Notes under the pieces: model-generated | The model's database searches: none | What the model was told of the DNA's origin: nothing | What the model saw: the letters and a program-made list of their open reading frames with translations, nothing else | Made by a program: the position numbers and the translations under genes | Part shown: in pieces, positions 15,404 through 27,866 of the stretch | Position numbering within the stretch: position 1 is the first letter of the stretch | How the letters are laid out: each line of letters opens with the position of its first letter | Source of the DNA: Orthonyx spaldingii | Lineage: Eukaryota; Chordata; Aves; Passeriformes; Orthonychidae | Direction: 5' to 3' | Length of the DNA: 64,000 nucleotides | Assembly: GCA_013397795.1 (NCBI GenBank) | Contig: VZTJ01005976.1 | Span: 1,270,724-1,334,723 of the forward strand

Positions 15404-15408
15404 ATGCC
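15404..15408. repeat. target-site duplication, left copy (ATGCC)
   Basis: ATGCC directly precedes the TG start of the solo LTR and matches the copy directly after its CA end. Five bases is the usual duplication length for this ERV class. Confidence 0.8.
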
Positions 15409-16437
15409 TGGATGGGGTTTGCAGAACAAGGTTTTGCTAGCAGGGATCTACAGGAGTGGCTTTGTGAAAAGCTGCTATACACTTCCCTTATGTCTGATGG
15501 AGGCCACACCAGCTCCAAGACAGACCTGCCACTGGCCAAGGCCATCAGTGATAATTATCAGGTAACAGATTTAAGATGGAAAAAGAAACTGTTGGACAGA
15601 AGCAATTACAGCCAGAGTAGAGAGAAATAAGGACATGGGAGCTAAAGAACCCTGAAAACGCCAAGGCCAGTGAAAGATAGGGAAGAGATGCTCCAGGCAT
15701 GGAACAGAGATTCCCCTGTAGCCCATGGTGGAGCAGAGATCCACCTGTAGCCTGTGAGGGACCGCACACCACAGCAGGTGGATGCCAGAAGGAAACTGTG
15801 ATGCCATGGGAAGCCCACACTGGAGCAGGCTCCTGGCAGCACCTGTAGACTCATGGCGAGAGGAGCCCACACTGGAGCAGGTTTGCTGGCAGGACCTGTG
15901 ATCCCTTGGGCTGTTCCTGAAGGACAGCACCCCATGGAAGAGACCCATGCTGGAGCAGTTCATGAAGAACTGCAGCCCATGGGAAGGACTCACATTGGAG
16001 AGGTTTGTGGAGGATTGTCCCTCATGGGAGGGACCCACACTGGAGCAGGGAGAGAAGTCCTCCCACTAAGGAGGAAGCGGCAGCAGTGTGATAAACTGAC
16101 CACAACCCCCATTCGCTGTGCCCTGGGTCACTGGCACCAGGAGGTAGAGAACCAGGAATAGAGTGAAGCCTGAGAAGATGGGAGTAGTGGGGGAAGGTAT
16201 TTTTAAGACTTGGGTTTACTTTTCATTTTCCTACTCTGATATGATTGGTAAAATATTTAATTAATTTCCCCAAGTCAAGTCGGTTTTGCCCATGACAGTA
16301 ACTGGTGAGTGATCTGTCCCTATCTTTATCTCAACCCATGAGCCTTTCATTATATTTTCTCTCCTGTCTAGCTGAGAAGAGGAGTGATAGAGCTCTCTGA
16401 TGAGTACCTGACAGCCATGCAGGGTCAACCCACCACA
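15409..16437 (+). mobile_element. avian ERVL-type solo LTR, complete
   Basis: A 1,029-bp solo LTR of an endogenous retrovirus, plus orientation, antisense to VPS13B in intron 3. It begins TGGATGGGGTTTG (usual family start TGTGGTGGGTTT) and ends GGGTCAACCCACCACA, so it has the canonical TG...CA ends with an imperfect terminal inverted repeat. Inside are family landmarks: CACCAGCTCCAAGACAGACC, a decayed tandem array at 15814-16048, TAATTTCCCCAAGTCAAGTC near 16263 and GTGAGTGATCTGTCCCTATC near 16305. Identical 5-bp direct repeats (ATGCC) flank it on both sides. No gag, pol or env remains, so it arose by recombination between two LTRs. Open frames inside it are not genes. The exact subfamily name needs a library search. 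Confidence 0.9.
15814..16048 (+). repeat. decayed tandem array inside the LTR
   Basis: Five imperfect copies of a unit around CCCACACTGGAGCAG start at about 15814, 15866, 15944, 15989 and 16034 (spacings 52, 78, 45 and 45). Several copies are preceded by CCATGGGA or a similar sequence. The array is a normal internal part of this LTR family and is the reason for long open frames on both strands here. Confidence 0.8.
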
Positions 16438-16442
16438 ATGCC
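16438..16442. repeat. target-site duplication, right copy (ATGCC)
   Basis: ATGCC immediately follows the CCACCACA end of the solo LTR and is identical to 15404-15408, fixing both insertion boundaries. Confidence 0.8.
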
Positions 16443-17143
16443 CAAGAAAGAAATTTCACTGACAATCTGAAGTACAGCTGCACTGCTTGGTTGTGCCAGT
16501 CTCCATTATCTTCCTTGTTAAGGTATCACTGCATCTTCATATGCCTAAAATTATTCCAATTTACACTGAAGTCTTCTTGACAAATTATCTCATACCAGAA
16601 TGTTCTACTGTTGATAGAGAGTTCAAAACACTGCTGAAAGTAGAATATGAGTATTAATTTGCTGTCTCCTGTCAGTACTAAATACATAGATATCAAGCAC
16701 TGTCTTTGCTTATAATATGGGACCTGCTTGACTATCACAGACAGTTTTCCTTTTTCTTCTAGTTTGAGTGAGATTACATTCTGAGAAAGCAATTCCAGAG
16801 CGTTTGCAGAAGGCTTGCTATTTGAATAATTATAAAAATTAACTGAGTGATAGAAATCCATTATTTTGGAAGCTCAGATTTCACTTTCTTGCCATATAAA
16901 CCCTTTTTCTGAATGCTTGGATAAGAAGAACATGCAATTTTGCTACAGCTTCAGAAGGCACTAGAGGGATGTGCTTTCACAAAGGAGGAGAGGAGAAAAA
17001 AAAAGTGGTGCTTGCACACATCCATAATTAGATGTTTTGTGAGATGCCTGCTGTCACAGACATACTATGAAAAGCAGACAAGCAGGCCTTAAATGTAGGT
17101 TAGATATAGATTTTCTGAACCTAGACTACCAGAACAGCTTCTG

Positions 17144-17171
17144 GAAAAAAAAAGAAAAAAAAGAAAAAAAA
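17144..17171. repeat. A-rich tract (A8-9 G)n
   Basis: Three A-runs of 8-9 bases separated by single G. Confidence 0.9.
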
Positions 17172-17733
17172 TCTCATCTAATGGGAGTCACTGGTCTCTC
17201 AATGTGAGACATACCATGCCTGGTGATAACAGGATATTGATTCTATTACCAACTCACACAAGACAGCTTCTTCTCATTTCAATTAACAGCTGCAGCACAT
17301 TTTCCTTTTAATGTGCTCTAGGAGAATGGTAGTTTGACCAAAAAGGTATCCAGCCCCTTAGTTCTGAGACAACCCTGTAACAGAGGTCAAAGCACAGGAA
17401 GCCTGAACAGCCAGGAGATTTCTTCAAAATCACAAACATGGTCTGAACACCACCACAAAGAGGTACACAGAGAAGATCTTGTTCAGAAAACAAGATGAGA
17501 AAAGGCAAGATTTACTCACTAGATACTGTTGCTCCAGCTGCTACAGGAACTGAAGGGAAAACAACTCCCAGCAGCTTCCTTAACTTGCAATGCCTATACC
17601 AACATAGGGCCATACCCCACCTTGCTTTCTCTTCAAACATGCAAGGGGCATTCATTTGAATTAAAAAAAGCTACTGAAAGCACTGATGTCATACAATCTT
17701 AATACCTGTTAGAATAATGACCAGGCTGATTTT

Positions 17734-17783
17734 CGAATCGTAGAATCATTTCGGTTGGAAAGGACATTTAAGATCACCAAGTC
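17734..17783 (-). mobile_element. CR1 3' tail remnant
   Basis: A ~50-bp fragment whose plus strand reads TCGTAGAATCATTTCGGTTG, then GAAAGGACATTTAAGATCAC: the reverse complement of the CR1 3' terminus. Only the tail is present, in the same orientation as VPS13B, inside intron 3. Confidence 0.8.
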
Positions 17784-20423
17784 TGTTAAGTGTTTTGACA
17801 ACATCAAAAGATTTTCTTGACAAGAACTGCATTCAAAATCTGAGCTCTTTGCAAGAACACAGCCCCAACTATATGACTGCTTTTTCTGTCCTTGAACCTG
17901 TCATCACAGTAAATATGCCTGACACTGAGCACTCGTACATTCCTTCTCTTGCTTGGTCATCCACTGTTTGGCTGCTCAGAAAAGCATCTTCCTAGTCAGT
18001 TCCTTCTCACAGAAAGTCACATGTGTTTCCAAGATACTGGGACAGTTTGCTATGCCTTGTCCCTATGGGTGTTCTCAGGACTCAGGTACAGCACAGCTGG
18101 TGAAGATGGCACTCAGGATTGCACAGGCCAGAAAGTAGAAGTGCTTACTACACAAGTCTTCTTCAGCAGAAACATCTAAAAACAGGAGTCACACCTAAAA
18201 GCAAGGTTCACTCCCCCAGAAGAAGCACTAGGATTGGGTCAGAATTCCACACTATCTTTGCCTGGAGGCAGCATACCAACACCGAAAGATGTCATACGAG
18301 TCAGGCATAAGCACAGAAAGAATCAAGTGGGATCTCTCACATCTTTCACAGTAACCAATTTCAGATATTTGAAATCACCATTACTTAGTCCTGAAAAGGA
18401 CTCAAATAGAAATATACTGACAAATTCAAAGGAAAACTATTCAAAATCAGGAACAGGCATTTAGGTATTCAGACAGGTATTCAGACTGAGGTAACACAAG
18501 GTCAGTGGCAGGACTCCCACATCCAGAGCATTAAAAAATATGCCACAGGAGTCTTTGAACAAATTCACAAAGGTAATTTCTTTTTTCATAAGCAGAATTA
18601 CTGCAATCTAAAGCATCAGATATTTTACTTTTAAAGTCTATTAAAGTGGTTAGCAGAAACAAAAATAGGTAGATGACATGGTCACTCTTGCGTGCCCAAC
18701 TAGTACATGTGAGTATTTATCCAGCTTTAAGCAAAGCTGCTCATCTCCTCAGCCTCTCATCTGAAATCACTGGAGAAGACAACAAAGTGTCTGAACCCAA
18801 TGCTGCAAGGCCTTTTCTAGCACCTGTTACAGCCTGCCTTTACTACTTCCACTATTGAAAGAATAAGTTTACTAAATGTTTTTGCAAAAGATTTGTTGGG
18901 CGCAGTATTTACCCATTTAAAGGATAATATCCCTGAAAGAGAACATCCTACCTTAAACACTTCTGTTCACATAAAGCATTCATAGAAAACATAAGGACTC
19001 TTCAGACTGGAGTTCTTGACAGAAAATGGCACAAAACCCAACAAAAGACTCTGCCAAAACTTCCTGAACCTTTGGAAAACACTAAATTACAGTCTGATTT
19101 GCACAAAGCAATTTTTTTTAATTCAAAATAATATGGAAAAATGTTCTTGCTGCTTATATGTACACTAATTTGTATGCATGTACACACACACATAAAATCC
19201 TTTTTTCTTATATTAATCTATTAAAACACAAATAAGAGCATCATGAACTGACTGCTTAATAAGAATTTCATATTCATCCTTAACCTGATATGATTCGACA
19301 CGAGCTGATAACGTAGTTTGCTTCCTATAGAGCAATTCTCGATATAATCTTCACCTTAAATTTTGTGTACAAGTGCTAAAACTCTATATCAGATTTACTG
19401 AACTGAACATACTACTATGAAAGTAAGTACAAAATGAAATTTATTTAAAAAATAAAGACCTTGAGCTTCCACATGAGCAAATAAAAAGAATAAAGGTGAG
19501 CCACTAAAGACTTAGTTAAGTCTTCTGACTTCAAGTCTTACCATATTTTCGCTGTCACAGAACAGCAGACTTACAGACTCAAATGGAAAAAACCAGCACT
19601 GCTTGTCCATACAGCCACATTTGACTGAACTACTGCAACCCAGGTGAGGAAAAACACCACTAAAGCACTGCTTCAGATCTGGAACTCGCCTTACGGTCTA
19701 AGCAAAGACTTGATATAATTATATCCTCATCAAACACAAGCCTTCTGTCTTCACTTCAAAGTTCTTCATAATCTGTCAATACAACTTATCTCCCATCTCA
19801 GTCATTTCCCAGCCAAGACCAATTTCTGCTTCCAGCATTCTCTGGTGGCAGCCTCTACCAATTGTCAGGTAAGAATGTCTCTGGTATTCTGACAGTCATG
19901 CTCGTGGGCTGTTCTCTACTGTTTCCACAGTTATTATATTCCTTCACAACTTTCTGTGTAATGCCTCGTGAAAGGAGCAGTGCTCAGTTGTCTGTATGCC
20001 AGTCCAAGCTGCTTGGTTTCCCTGTGCCCCTCTAAGTGCTTTGACCTAACAGTCTTCCCCAATTCCATAATTAATAATCCTTGGAGTACAGAGAACTTTC
20101 ATATACATCAGCATATTTCTGGTGCACTGTGTTCTGCTTAAAGGCAAGCACTCAAATGTGAAGCAGTAATACAAATAACACACTTCTTTTTGATCTCTTC
20201 ATTTGCATCAGTTCCAAGAGGAAAAACCACAGAATTCAAGGCTGAACATGAAGAACAGTCTTGTGGTTAGTTATAATGGCAAGAAGGTGAAGAAAACAGA
20301 CATGGGCTCACAGGCTTGTCCTTCTCAATTTGCACTACCTGAATTTAAAGCCTCTGGTTTGAACACAGAGGTATCTTGGCATGGAGAGGGGAAGAGAAAG
20401 GAGCAAAGAACTTCAAATAGCTT

Positions 20424-20471
20424 TAAAAAAAAAAAAAANCAGACAAGAAAAAAAAAAAAAAAAAAAAAAAA
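20424..20471. repeat. two poly-A runs with an ambiguous base
   Basis: A run of about 14 A, an N at 20439, a short spacer CAGACAAG, then 24 A. The N probably marks a homopolymer sequencing problem. No processed pseudogene could be recognised next to it. Confidence 0.9.
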
Positions 20472-23400
20472 GGAATTTGTGTAGAAGAGAAAACAGTTAA
20501 GAACAGTCCCACAGGACAAAGGGAGAAAACCTCTCGAAGGAAAAACACCAATCAACATAGATTTAACAAAGTGTTTTAAATTCTACATGAAGCCCAGAGT
20601 TTTAATATATGGAGATAAGTAATGAGAAGAACATAATACTGAAATTTCGACCACCTTCTAAAACAAAACATAGCACCCATGGAGAACAGTGTCAGGGCAG
20701 TCAATTACTATAACTGAAATACAAGTGAAGCTAACTTCAGAATCACATTTAAGTGTTTATGCACAGATTTAAAAATCATATCAACATATTTGAGAACATT
20801 ATAAATGCTCATACTTAAAACTCAGTGCTGCAGAAGATTATGTTCAAGAGAGAAAAAAAAGAAGCCAGGCACAGTTGCATCAGGCTGACAGACATCAAAA
20901 AGCAATGTGAAACACCTCACAGCCAAATTCTGTTTCAAGCACTGACACTAACCTAAGTCATAACCAAAAGTGCACATACAAAGCATGTTCAACAGAACAC
21001 CACTTTAATCACTGCAAAGTTCTGTTCCTGATGCACTTCAGTTTAATTTTCTTGTAAAGTAGCCACATTTAACACTTGGGTTTTAGAAGTAGTAGTATCA
21101 GATGTAGAAAAGGAAGAAAAGCACGGAAAAAAAGGGGAAAAGCAATGACTTTCAAAACATAAATACCACTAGTTCTACATACTACATAATTCTGGATTTC
21201 GTACATCATTAAGTGAACTTACCACTTACACAACACTTCTGCTTGGAAAAAGAATTTTTGCATAAAACTAGAAGTTGAGCCAATCCAAACTTAGCTGAGG
21301 AGATGCTGCAATAAGCATAAACAACAAAAAAAACCTAACTAAACTAACACTGAAGCTGAACTAACAATGACACAGCATCACAGTAAAGCATATATACACA
21401 AAAGCACCCTCAGAAGACTGATACTCTTCAAAAACGTGAGCAAAACCCTCTCTTCCCTTTTACAAAATCTGTAGGGTCCACTGGACCTACTGGACTTCAA
21501 ACAACGCCATGTATTTTTATCTTCATGCATCTTCAACAGAAACATTATTTGAAATAGCACATTTCCAAAGAAAACACATCTCACCAAGCTGAGGTCAAGA
21601 ACTTTATTTTTTGCTGAGGTGAAATTATGTATGTGCTCATTAGAGGTTTCACCTGAAGAAGGAAATACAGGATCAAGCCAATCAATTTGAGAACTAAACT
21701 TTCTTGCTAATCATGCTCTTCACTGATAGGAAGTTCTTTGAAGAACAGTTCCAATTGGAGCTAAACTCACTGAAAGTTCATTTTACTATCATTTTCCACA
21801 GAAATATTTCATTTCATTCATATTTTTTAATCACTGATTACAAAAATTTTTATGACAATTGGCTTTAGCCAAGTCCACTGCCATACTTTGAACACTTTGA
21901 AATAGTAATTTAAAAAATGAAATTCAACCTGTCAACTTTTTAAACCATATTCTCAGAAAACAGCATAAAAGTGTTTTCATCTACATTCTTTTTAGTCAAA
22001 GATAATCCTTCTATGGCACAGACCCAAATTTTACCCTCCTGAGCACACATACCAATGAATAATTTGTTCAAATGTCAGCTGCAATTTTCAAAACTCTTTT
22101 CTTGCCTCTGAATCTTAAACATCTGTAACAAATACTTGTTTTGAGAGAGCTTTACATTCATGATACTTGACCTTTTGATGTATGCACCACAAAATTTAAG
22201 TTTCAAATACCACACAAGCAGGAAATCTGATCATTCCAGCAGTAGCCATCTGCAAGGTCCAATATCAAATATTAGTTGTGGGTTGCACAAAGTCATGGGC
22301 TACAAATCTTTTTCTGCAACTCCTAATTAGTTGCAATTTGCTGCTTCCAAAAACACATTTCTCATGGAACATCTGGTCTCGAAAGCTTACCTTAACATTG
22401 GAAAAGTACTTAGTATTTGGCAGTTGGTGTGTATATATGCACATGCACACAGAGTAAGTGTAACTACAGAACGCAAGCATGTCCTCTGTGGGTTGCTAGG
22501 ACTAGAGATTTCTACTCCCACAAAAAAGCCTCTTAGCTCTGTAACTGTGAAAGAATATAACAAGAAATATCAAACACAACAGGAAAGTGTTTTCCAACGT
22601 TCTTGCTGCCTTGTGTCTAGTTATTGATATTAAATGTTAACAGCTCATCAAGCACCCTACCAAACACCTGAGTTTTTCACAAACTGGAATTTTTGTTTGC
22701 ACGATGCTTAATATAACTGAAGGACTGTTGAAATTGAAACGTGAACAAGACTTTAAAAAAAAAACAACAAGCAAAACAAACTTGTAAGCCTCTCTAGAAT
22801 TAAAACACCATACTGACTAGAAAAAACCCCACAAGTTCAACATTAGCATAACCAAGTACTTTTGGTTAACTAAGTTAGACATATGACAAAAATTGAGCCA
22901 CTGCATATTTCAGCTTCATTGCATCAGAAGGAAACCTTCCCTGAGCCTGTGAAAACAGCCTAATGCACAAATTATTCTGAGCAACTAAAAGAATCCCTGA
23001 AGACCCTTACATACAAGAAGTCTTGCAAGTACACTCAAACAAGCACTGTAACTTCTAAAGATAAAAATTAATTAGGCTCCAGGATCTTCAAAGCATTCCT
23101 TCAATAATAGCAACACAACTTCTGAAAAATGCCCCGTGCTGAGTTGTGCCAGTGTCCTAGGGTGACTCAAGCAATCAGCACTGCTTCTTGGGAGGCAGAA
23201 GCTGGAAGCACACAGGATGCTGTATTGCTCTTGAAATCCATTTCTTCTCTAATCATAGGAAAAATCTGACAGAGCACTATTAACTTGTTTTCACATCTGC
23301 AAGAACACAGCTACAGTTAAAGAGTTTAAAAATAAGCTAAAGGAAGGTATTAGCCATGACAAGAACAGTATTAACCTCTCAGAAAATAAAAGGGATCCCA

Positions 23401-23506
23401 AATTCACATGCCAGATTCTTCAGAAGGCTTTCAGAAAAGTGACCTATAGAAGCTCTTATTCTCATGAGCCTCACAATGTTGGAAAAGCATTCATCACATT
23501 TCTTAC

Positions 23507-23650
23507 CTGAGCACCATCCTTTAACTTCAAGATGCATTCCATTGTATTGATAGTGATGACAACTGGTTCTGATCCCAATTTTGTCCATGGCACATGAATC
23601 CGAAGCTCATGAATATGCCCACTTAAAAAAGTAAATGGCAGTTTCAGCTC
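23507..23650 (-). CDS. VPS13B: VPS13B coding exon 3
   Basis: A 144-bp exon, 48 codons, encoding residues 50-97 of VPS13B. The minus-strand reading runs from a TTAG acceptor next to 23650 to a CAG|GTAAGA donor at 23507/23506, with both ends between codons (phase 0). The peptide starts ELKLPFTF and ends LKLKDGAQ. It carries the VPS13-family N-terminal pattern: a GHIHELRIHVPW segment followed by a beta-rich stretch (PVVITINTMECILKL). This part of the chorein domain caps the hydrophobic lipid-transfer groove in the VPS13/ATG2 family (known). It continues directly from the LEQ end of exon 2. An overlapping frame with a methionine near 23588 and a stop at 23379 is an artefact of reading through the donor in another phase. 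I recognised it from the known VPS13B sequence; a VPS13 paralogue is unlikely because the residues match VPS13B rather than VPS13A, C or D. Confidence 0.96.
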
Positions 23651-24709
23651 CTAACGACAACAAAGAATGAGAATTAACTACAAATATATCATACCTGCTG
23701 TACAGAACTTCTATATGAATCAAATTTGGGGAAAAGGGTAATTTGCATTTACTACTTGATATGTATTATAAAGTCTTAGTCTGCCTATACGATATTTCTG
23801 TGGAGCTAGCAATGTAACTTTTTGTCTAAATATATTGAAATAAATACATTTATCAGTGATAAATTAATGAGTAATTAATACATAATCAAATCTTAGTGAT
23901 ATGTTTTGAAAGCCCACTGAATTTTTTCATTTTCTTAAGTAGTTACCATCTGCTAAGTTCAGAGTTGAAATAACCACTATATACACTTTTGACAGGTGTG
24001 CATCTTGAGAGAGTCTTTGCGATGACTAGAGGCAAGTCAACTATTCTTACCAATCCCTACATCATCACAGTAACAACAGTTGCTAATAGCAGCAATTTTA
24101 GGGAACACTCTCCCCCATTCTGCAGCTGATACTCCCTAAACCTTTCTACTGGTACTATGAAAAAGTTTACCTTGTATCCAGGAGCTAAGAATATTGTATA
24201 TTTACTGTTGACAAAATATTCAGAGGAGAAAATGACACAAAATTATAGCTCTACTTTTTTGCCAAGAACAGCTTTCAGTTTGTAAATTAGTTTTTGAGCC
24301 TTAATGAGTAGTGATTAATGAAGCTGAAAAAAACCACACCCATCTCATGCTAGGAAAACTCTTGACTCCTTCCTCAGCCATGCTTACACAAATTCTCATC
24401 TAATTTCAAGTCCCCATTTTAAGAGATGACAGTAGTCTGTCTCATTAAAAGTTTGAAGAAAATTGTTCATTTGTTTTCACAAAGTGGTTTTATTTTCATC
24501 TTGTTCACTACTACACTTTGGGATTTTAGCCAATAGCCTCTCCCAAAAATTCAGCCCTAGGCTCACAAGCAACACAAATAAAATTTTCATCCAGACAGTT
24601 TCAGTTAAGACACTGTAAAGCAAATATTGGGCTGTTTAGCTACAGATCTTGCTACATGATTAATCATACAATAAAATAAGTGGTGCCTTTTGTCACAGAG
24701 CTTTTTTTT

Positions 24710-24737
24710 GGGGGGGGTGGGGGGGAGAGGAATGTGG
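24710..24737 (+). repeat. G-run cluster, possible G-quadruplex
   Basis: G8, T, G7, then AGAGG and a GGGG run, preceded by T8. It is G-rich on the plus strand, hence C-rich in VPS13B pre-mRNA. Confidence 0.75.
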
Positions 24738-25100
24738 GGTGTGGCACAGAAATAAATTATTTTAAAAAATACAATCTAAAAATACATTACAACATAACAG
24801 ACAACCCTAACAGACAACGCTTTCAGAGATCAAGGCAGCAAAGTAATGCCGTTAACGACAATAGATATAAGTTCCCATTCTGGACTTGTAGGTGCATAAG
24901 TTTTTGTCACTCATCAATACTACAATGTCTATTTAGATCCTTGTCTTTACTAGGATCTTGTCTACTACTACTACTAGGCTTGTCTTTACTTGAAAAGGCA
25001 TTCTAGAACAGCTATTTTTCCACTATTTGCTGGATGGATTTAGCACATATTCATTTCTGCCATTTTGCAAGATATTGAAAGAAACAGAAGAAGGAATTAT

Positions 25101-25194
25101 TTCAAAATAAAGGTGATAAAAGCAAATGCACAACGTATTTAGTTCTTTTCAAAATAAAGGTGATAAAAGCAAATGCATAACATATGTAGTTCTT
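25101..25194. repeat. 47-bp tandem duplication (two copies)
   Basis: Copy 1 at 25101-25147 and copy 2 at 25148-25194 both start TTCAAAATAAAGGTGATAAA and end AGTTCTT. They differ at 3 of 47 positions, all in the second half (near CAACGTATTT versus TAACATATGT). It lies in intron 2 about 1.45 kb before exon 3 in transcript order. Confidence 0.93.
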
Positions 25195-25569
25195 TTTCAA
25201 AGAAATTTAGATACAAATGTTGTCTGACATTAAGGAAACCCATTGTCCTGGTTACAGCTAGGGCAATTAGAATAAAGCAATGTAGACAACTCTTTGTCGT
25301 ACTGCTTCAGTAGACAATACAAAAGTGTGCCAAATTTAGTAACTTGTTCATAATACAACATAACAAAGAATATTTTTATTCCTCCATGTTTCCTACACAA
25401 TCCTTCTCCTTTCATTAAGTACTGTTTGTAATTCTTAATATTTCTTCTGTACCCATGACCGATTAGACTTCACATTTTAGATTTTCCATTTAATCATATA
25501 AATCCTTCACAAAAATATATATGACTAAAAACAAACTTCTGGGCTTGACCCATAAATAACTGACGAACA

Positions 25570-25618
25570 CGTAGGACTGCAGATTAGATGATCCTAATTC
25601 TCCTTTGCCTAAAATCTC
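25570..25618 (+). mobile_element. possible ancient CR1 3' tail
   Basis: GCAGATTAGATGATCCTAAT followed by TCTCCTTTGCCTAAAATCT resembles the 3' end of old amniote CR1 families (usual pattern: agattagatgatc, then about 10 bases, ccttctggccttaaaatct). It is short and degraded, so chance similarity is possible. Confidence 0.4.
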
Positions 25619-27689
25619 CCCTTGCTCTGAAACACAAGACTATTCTAAAAGTTGGGGTGATAGGCAAGTACTTGTTCTCCACATCAGTGTTAACTCAAAT
25701 ACATTTTCTTCACAGTCAAGGCTGTATTTCACAAGTAACCAGTGGTACATAAAACAGACACCTAAAATAAGGATATTCATTAGAATTTTTCCTATTTCTT
25801 TCTTTACAAATTCTTTTAGATATGAAAAATCCACACTACAGTAAAATTCAATCTTTAGATCAAGATATTCTTTGTCTTCCAAAGACTACTTCATCTTTCC
25901 CTTCTGCATTTGCAAGACAGCTAAAAACTAATTATGGGAATATATACAAGCAGCAAGAAGACATCACAATGTATCTTATCTTTCTGGCACTACTGTGTCA
26001 ATAGATGTACTACACACAAGTTAGTTACCAAATTCAGAGGTAGTTCTGTTACCTCTGGTACTATGGGGACTTCACACAAAATTGACAAAAGTGCTTAAAA
26101 CGCTTTTCCAAAAAACAATATTTAAAGTATTAATTTCAAAATTTTATTACAAATTACTTTCTCAAAGTCATTTTTGTACAATGTGCACAGTATGTACAGA
26201 TGGAATATTTCTCGGAATGCTTAGTCTTCTAATTGAATCATTCAGGATAGGAAAAAATACCAACATTTTATCAGATTTAATCTTCAACTAAAGATATTGT
26301 AAAATTAACTGGCCATTCAGAGAATGACATAATTATATACAAAAGCTACACTGTACCTAGAAAATTCAAGCTGAGTACAAACTAGTACTTGACTTCCACT
26401 ACAGAACCGATATTGTACAAAAAAGGGGGACAGAAAGAAGGACAGACCCTAAGAGTTACTACAATGACATTCAGCTTAGTTTCATGAGAGCATAAAACTT
26501 ACATAAATATATGTAAAAAACACGCAAAGTATTTTCAGGTACTGGAACACTCTCTTCACAACTGATGAATTTTCTATGTCAACAACGGTATTACATGTGA
26601 TTTCAAGAGGTATTGGTTCCAACCTGGTCCCAAAATGAAGTAAAATCTTCTATAAGACAAACAGCAGTTTATGCTCTGTTCTCATCTGTCCTTTGGGATT
26701 CTATTTGGTGGCTCGTAAGGGCACAACATGACATGGGAACATGAACATCAGCTGAAGTGCAGGGAGCAGGAAGCACAGACTTGTTCCCAAATCTGTTACA
26801 AGATGCTTTTTGTCCACGTAGTTTGTGACCTATGCTAAGATTCCCAAAAAGCCATGGATAACTCCGCAAGGATGGAATTCTCTGAAAATGTTTCTGTTTC
26901 TCTGAAAGGCTCTAGACAAATACATCCAGGATAGGTGCATTTGTATTTAAGAGCCTGAAGCATGAAATTAAAGCCGTGTTCGTGTCAGACAAGGAGCAGG
27001 GAACCAGGTTGGGGATAGCAAACCAGGTCAGAATGTTACAAGAGCAGAGCAGTTAAGATGACTAACTTTGGGTATCATGAATCCATCCAGGGAGAGAACC
27101 CAAATAAAATAATATATACTGGTGATTTTCAGAGATCAGTTTTTCAAGTGAGCTCCTGCCAGCTGTAAAGACTTAGGGAGTTTGGATTACCACATAGTGC
27201 TTACTCAAAGAGTTTTGCTGAGCTGACATAAAGAGCATCCCCTCCACAAAAAAAGAGAAGGACACTCTAAATACAGTCTGTAGGTCCAGACAAGTTCTGA
27301 AGAATAATAAGAGCCAAATGAAGATAACTACATTTCACGAACACCCAGCCAAAGAATGTAAAAACAATAAATCTGAGCTACATCTTGCATCCATCACATA
27401 TTCGCATTCCCATTCAAACTAAGTCATGAGCGTACAGCAGTACGTACAGCAATATTTGCCACTACAAGAGTCATGACATTATCAGATTGATATTTAGGAA
27501 CCCAGTTCACAGGCAGACAAAGATGAAGCAAGGGATCACCTATCAGCAAACTGCAACTACTGGAAAGGGGACATCACCAATGACAGCAGCAAAATTCCTA
27601 TAGAGTCAGGTAATAGAGCAAGTTTGATATCTCCATCCCAAGTCATCACCTGTTATTAGGACAAACTTTCTCTCTGCACAGCAAAGCTC

Positions 27690-27866
27690 TGAAACAGCCC
27701 ACCCAGAGGGGAGCTTCTCACAAAACAGGAGATTTCAAGACTCAGCAGAAAAAAAACACAAGCTGGTCTGACATAATGCTGGCAACAGCCCTGCTCAGAA
27801 TAGGAGGTTGGACTAGATGATCTCCAGAACTCCTTTCTGATCAACCCTTCTTTGATTCTATAAGAT
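27690..27866 (+). mobile_element. CR1 LINE 3' fragment (sense on plus)
   Basis: The plus strand contains GGAGGTTGGACTAGATGATC, then TCCAGAACTCCTTTCTGATC and a tail ending TTTGATTCTATAAG, the CR1 3' end with its decayed ATTCTATG-type tail. Upstream sequence (ACAGCCCACCCAGAGGGGAG, GCAACAGCCCTGCTCAGAAT) fits the preceding CR1 3' region with indels. It lies in intron 2, antisense to VPS13B. Confidence 0.82.

Larger units (their letters stand above)
16443..23506 (-). other. VPS13B intron 3, proximal part
   Basis: About 7 kb of intronic AT-rich sequence with one CR1 tail (17.7 kb) and poly-A tracts (17.1 and 20.4 kb). No other gene or RNA is recognisable. Confidence 0.65.

Noticed and set aside
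15814..16048. Regularly spaced repeats as a CRISPR-like array
   Set aside because: Spacing is irregular, the units are imperfect and overlapping, and the genome is a bird's; this is LTR-internal repetition.
15571..16161. Several 97-155-codon frames on both strands with repeated peptides
   Set aside because: They come from the tandem array inside the ERVL solo LTR, not from a gene.
20203..20471. Poly-A next to a 93-codon frame as a processed pseudogene
   Set aside because: The frame matches no known protein, half its end is encoded by the poly-A, and an N interrupts the tract.
1..23506. Search for VPS13B exon 4
   Set aside because: No segment encoding the expected continuation of the chorein domain was found by eye; intron 3 is long in this gene family and exon 4 probably lies outside. 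A translated alignment would settle it.
23379..23588. 69-codon frame over exon 3 (starting MDKIGIRTS)
   Set aside because: It is exon 3 read in the wrong phase and through the splice donor; the real phase-0 reading gives VPS13B.
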